From Bugula neritina (taxonomy: Eukaryota; Bryozoa; Gymnolaemata; Cheilostomatida; Bugulidae): a stretch of 64,000 nucleotides of DNA. The position numbers and the translations under genes are program-made. The notes under the pieces are model-generated. The model did no database searches, was not told where the DNA came from, and saw only the letters and a program-made list of their open reading frames with translations. This document shows, one piece after another, positions 60,361 to 64,000 of the stretch. Location of the stretch: positions 17,244,222 to 17,308,221 of the forward strand of contig OZ037766.1 of assembly GCA_964035545.1 (NCBI GenBank). Reading direction: 5' to 3'. Position 1 is the stretch's first letter. Each line of letters starts with the position of its first letter.

Positions 60361-61210
60361 CTGCTCTGGAACCAGAACAAATCTTGTAATCCTGAAAGCT
60401 TGCTGGAGAAGAAAATATATATAATATTGTGTGACTAAGAATTATGGCTGGCTAGATTCTTTCTGAAAGTGTGAAGGTAAAATTCCACTGAACACTACAA
60501 GTTTCTGCTTGCATTCCATCAAAAGAAGTAAAAAGTAATTTGTGATTAACATGTTTAGTGCCCGCCTCTAGTAGTTTGAGACCAAGCAAATTTATATTTT
60601 CCTGCTGTACCTGTTCAGGGGTGCTGGATTTTATTGCCTGACAATTGAACAGCTAAGTCAAGAATTACTTGCCGTATTTGATTAAAGTAGGGTCGTTCTT
60701 TCAATGCAGCCTTCCCACAAATCCTTGGGATCTTTCAATTGAGAGTTGTGTCCACATGCATCATTAAACCCAGGCTTAGCAATCGAAACTTATATGCAGT
60801 AAAATATGACATTCAATGGCCATTATGACTTCTATTCTAGCAGTCTATACAACTTCGTGTGATTTTGCAGATGTTGTTTCAGAACAGATAAACATAACAG
60901 CTTTTCGATCAATTGTTGGTTTTTGTTAACTAATGTTATCCTAAAAGTCACACTTAAATTATCCCAGCAATTCAGCACACCATCAATCAATAAGCATATT
61001 ACTTCACTAGAATTAACAACACACAGCACTATAATAATATACTCGGAGGTACTGCATTACGCTGTATTTTCTGAAGATTGAGCTATATGATAATTTCTCT
61101 GTATCATAATTTCTAAATAACAGGTAAGGCCTTGAACTGTTTTGTTGTCAAGAACTAATAACCTATAATAGGGTAGTAAAAATTGAACTTGACATATTGT
61201 GATGGTAATT
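60361..61210. other. Intergenic, no recognised feature
   Basis: No ORF with a recognisable domain and no clear repeat. A poorly conserved upstream part of the LINE may extend into the first hundred bases. Confidence 0.45.
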
Positions 61211-61320
61211 ATACATACATATGTATACACACATCCATTCCTGTGTACATATACATACACACGTACATACACACGTACACACACACAAGTACACACGCAC
61301 ACACACATATAATGTATATA
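61211..61320. repeat. Imperfect CA/TACACA-rich repeat
   Basis: Runs of ACATACA and ACACACGT type. ORFs across it on both strands are artefacts. Confidence 0.85.
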
Positions 61321-61643
61321 TGTTACAATCATATTGTATGTACACTTGACCTGGGTTTACTAATAATTATGCTTTTGTTTATAATATTCTAATTCACATG
61401 TAATTTCACAAAGAGTAACTGCGCATTTAATAATTTATGTAAAATGTGCCCATAATATCTTATTGTTTGATGCATAAAACTTTTTAATTTTTATGTGTAT
61501 TTGTTGTACTTTCAGCAAATATCAAACTGTTATTAGGAATTATTTCACTGCGCAACACTTCTACCCTCATGTGCAAAGCATAATATAATATTATATTGTT
61601 TGTTTGTTGATTATTGTAAATGTTGCCATAGTTTAGTAAAGGC

Positions 61644-61975
61644 CAGGAGGTGTATAACCTTTTCAGGCTGAGAGCCACTGAAAGGGAATATTCAAGTGCA
61701 AAGGCCATGCACATTTTAAACTTTAGTTTGTGCTGAAGGGCCACAGCATCAGCATTATTCAAATTACTTTATTCCAGATTCTTATGAATCATTACACAAT
61801 AAAGTCCCAATAATTACTGCAGACTGCATGTTTTGTAAGGATGTATATAGATAAGACATTTAAAGTGTGGTTTTCTACTCTAACTCATGAATATCGTGGA
61901 TTTTTTATTTTTATTTGTTACGTCTTTAAGGGCCACATAAATGTAAGCTAGGAGAGGGGGCTGTATCCAGCCCTG
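61644..61975. mobile_element. hAT-like MITE copy, partly decayed
   Basis: The left end CAGGAGGTGTATAACCTTTT and right end (reverse complement CAGGGCTGGATACAGCCCCC) resemble hAT termini. GGCTGAGAGCCACT and GGGCCACA blocks near the ends are typical of non-autonomous hAT copies. The flanking 8-mers match at only five of eight positions, so the target duplication is doubtful. Confidence 0.5.
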
Positions 61976-64000
61976 GCGTAGGCTCTTGAGCAATATACAG
62001 TTTTCCTATCAGATTTACAGTGCCAATAGAGTTGTAAACTTAACATGCTTACTTTGCTCAGTACACAAATCTATAGCGATTATAGCTAAAACAAAAGAAC
62101 TCTTTATTCCACATAATTATACTCCAATTATATACATCATTATATCAAATGTCATATTTCATAATGCCCATAGATCTGTTTGTGCTGTGTATACCCACCC
62201 TATAGGCAGTATTTTTTAGAATCTGGAAGTTGAGTTTGCTCTAATATTTATGTCCGCTGATGTTTTAAGCTTATATTTTGGTGTTCTATAATAATACAAT
62301 AGAATAGATTTTGGTCAGGGTTAATGGTACATCTCTAGTCTAGTATGGAGCCTCATATGGTGGCTTTCCTTATTTCCTGTTTGCTGACAGCCTTTGGACT
62401 ACTTGGCACAATCTCCGTATTTATATTCAACTTGAAGTTTAAAAACTTGAGGTAAGTTTCTGCATTGTATAATCTGTAAATGTAAGCATAGAATGAAAAT
62501 TGAATGTATTGCAGGAGGTTGGTGGCAGAAAGTACTCTTCTTAGTTATTCCTAAAGAAGAGTAACTGTGTCTTAGCCACAAGCTAGTTATTCCTCTGTTT
62601 ATTCAATCTAAAACCTGAAATTATACATTAACTCACTTTAACATTGATGAGTAAGAGCAACATCAACCAATTTACTTTAGAAATATTGTGTTATTATAAC
62701 ATTATAATACAATGAATAATTTACAATGATTAAATTAATTTACTATTTATTTGTTTAGACTTTAAGTTGTTATGTACAGATTTAAATTCAATTGCATCAA
62801 CATTTCTTGCCATATAATAAACCAGCTATAACTTTAAACTAAGTTTAAGCCCTTTAAGGTCAGGAAAATAATTATTATGCGCCATGTATATACTGCTGAA
62901 TGACATATTCCTTACTCACACCAGAGTTACTGCTGATATAATGTTTTGTTCTGCACAGATGCTTACAATAATATATTAATATACCAATACATGCTCCAGG
63001 GGCATAGTTGTACTTGCAGATATACACAATAACAATAATTAATGTAGAACCTATTATTAAAAAGTTATATATAATCACAAAAGCAGAAATAAGTACAATT
63101 TCTAATTAAGTATTGATTTTATTATCAGGTTGAGTTTTGCGTTAGCCAGCAAGTGCTTCTTTCGTTGAGTTGTTTTTTTATTATTTGCCGTATATACCAG
63201 CATATAGTATACCAAAGTGTTATCTACTAGTGTTATAGTATACTGCAGTCTTAGTGTTTGTTATAATAATATGCAACCTGCACAGATATATTATGCTATA
63301 TCATCTTATATTGCATTATAGTGAATAGTTCAAACTAGATATTTGCATTATTATTTTTTATTTTAACATTTTTTTGGGTTTTATAGTTGGTAATTGTGTA
63401 TTCTGAAAGTTAAAGTGCTATTTAACATGAGAGAAAAAATAAAATGTTTCTTGGTTTATGAAATTTCTAATTATGAGCAAGTCAAAGTTTGCAGCAAATA
63501 AACTAGTCACTATGCATGGCTGTGCTGTCACCCTCTCTATTCAGTGGCAGTCATAAACTCATGCTGCTATTATAGCTGTTGAATTGGTCCAATAACACTT
63601 GAATAGCCATACAACCACAGTAACAGTCACAGTAATGTAATAACTATATGTAAATATGTTTGCATGGGTTGAAATTCACGTTGTGTAAATAAATTAACAA
63701 AAACATATCTTGTTACTTGAATATTAAAATATTTTTCACATTTAAAAGGTTTTTCACATGCTATTCCCAGGATTACCTTGACGATAACCATAAGTAGCAA
63801 TATAGTTGACAATTCAGGCTAGCTGAAACAAAAAAGTAGTTTTGCAATAATTCAATTTACAATAAGCATATGTTATGCAGTTTAATTTTAAAATTACTTT
63901 TTGCATCTGATAAATATTATGATTGAAAAGTTGTAGTGTTTAGAGTATTGATGAGATATGTGAATATTTTAAAATAATTTAATTGATATCTTTAAAAAGT
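61976..64000. other. Intergenic AT-rich DNA to window end
   Basis: No gene, RNA or mobile element recognised. Short ORFs here have no domain or splice support. Confidence 0.5.

Overview
The window is AT-rich, intron-dense metazoan nuclear DNA. It holds four protein-coding genes whose exons could be joined by hand with consistent splice sites and phases, set among many microsatellites, MITEs and relics of non-LTR retrotransposons. Gene content (nose-resistant-to-fluoxetine family acyltransferases, DENND2, ribosomal protein L27a) shows an animal. The density of dinucleotide repeats and small transposons suggests an invertebrate, but I cannot name a phylum from sequence alone. Nothing bacterial, no CRISPR array and no operon-like layout is present.

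Layout. 1-1570: a long TG microsatellite at the window edge, then two hammerhead-ribozyme-like folds, one inside a near-perfect 190-bp palindrome. 2557-11561 (minus): a complete 13-exon NRF-6-like membrane acyltransferase gene (747 aa). 12.4-17.4 kb: intergenic, with a possible minus-strand solo LTR, a degenerate ATTACT-type array and a LINE relic. 17470-27305 (minus): a second complete 13-exon NRF-6-like gene (771 aa), a tandem paralogue of the first. 27.3-33 kb: intergenic, with a compound hairpin, a hAT-type MITE with an 8-bp target duplication, a 753-bp CA tract and a second LTR-like segment. 32994-51750 (minus): a 15-coding-exon DENND2-type Rab exchange factor gene (1356 aa). 51.8-57.2 kb: intergenic, with a 521-bp fold-back element and more ATTACT-type repeats. 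57241-59175 (plus): RPL27A with a TOP-type first exon. 59.4-64 kb: a broken LINE reverse transcriptase, a CA-rich tract and an hAT-like copy.

How the genes relate. The two NRF-6-like genes share all twelve intron phases, and eight of thirteen coding exons have identical lengths. They are therefore a local tandem duplication of a multipass membrane protein with a secreted-side Cys-rich N-terminal domain. They differ mostly in the linker between the NRF domain and the acyltransferase core (exon 4) and at both termini. DENND2 and RPL27A are divergently transcribed about 5.5 kb apart. I see no functional link between these four genes beyond proximity.

The observations most worth following are the paired hammerhead-like motifs (Penelope-like-element signature), the fold-back and compound hairpin elements, the two 3-bp-target-duplication MITEs inside host introns, a GC-AG intron unique to one NRF paralogue, and a possible overlapping upstream ORF at the DENND2 start.
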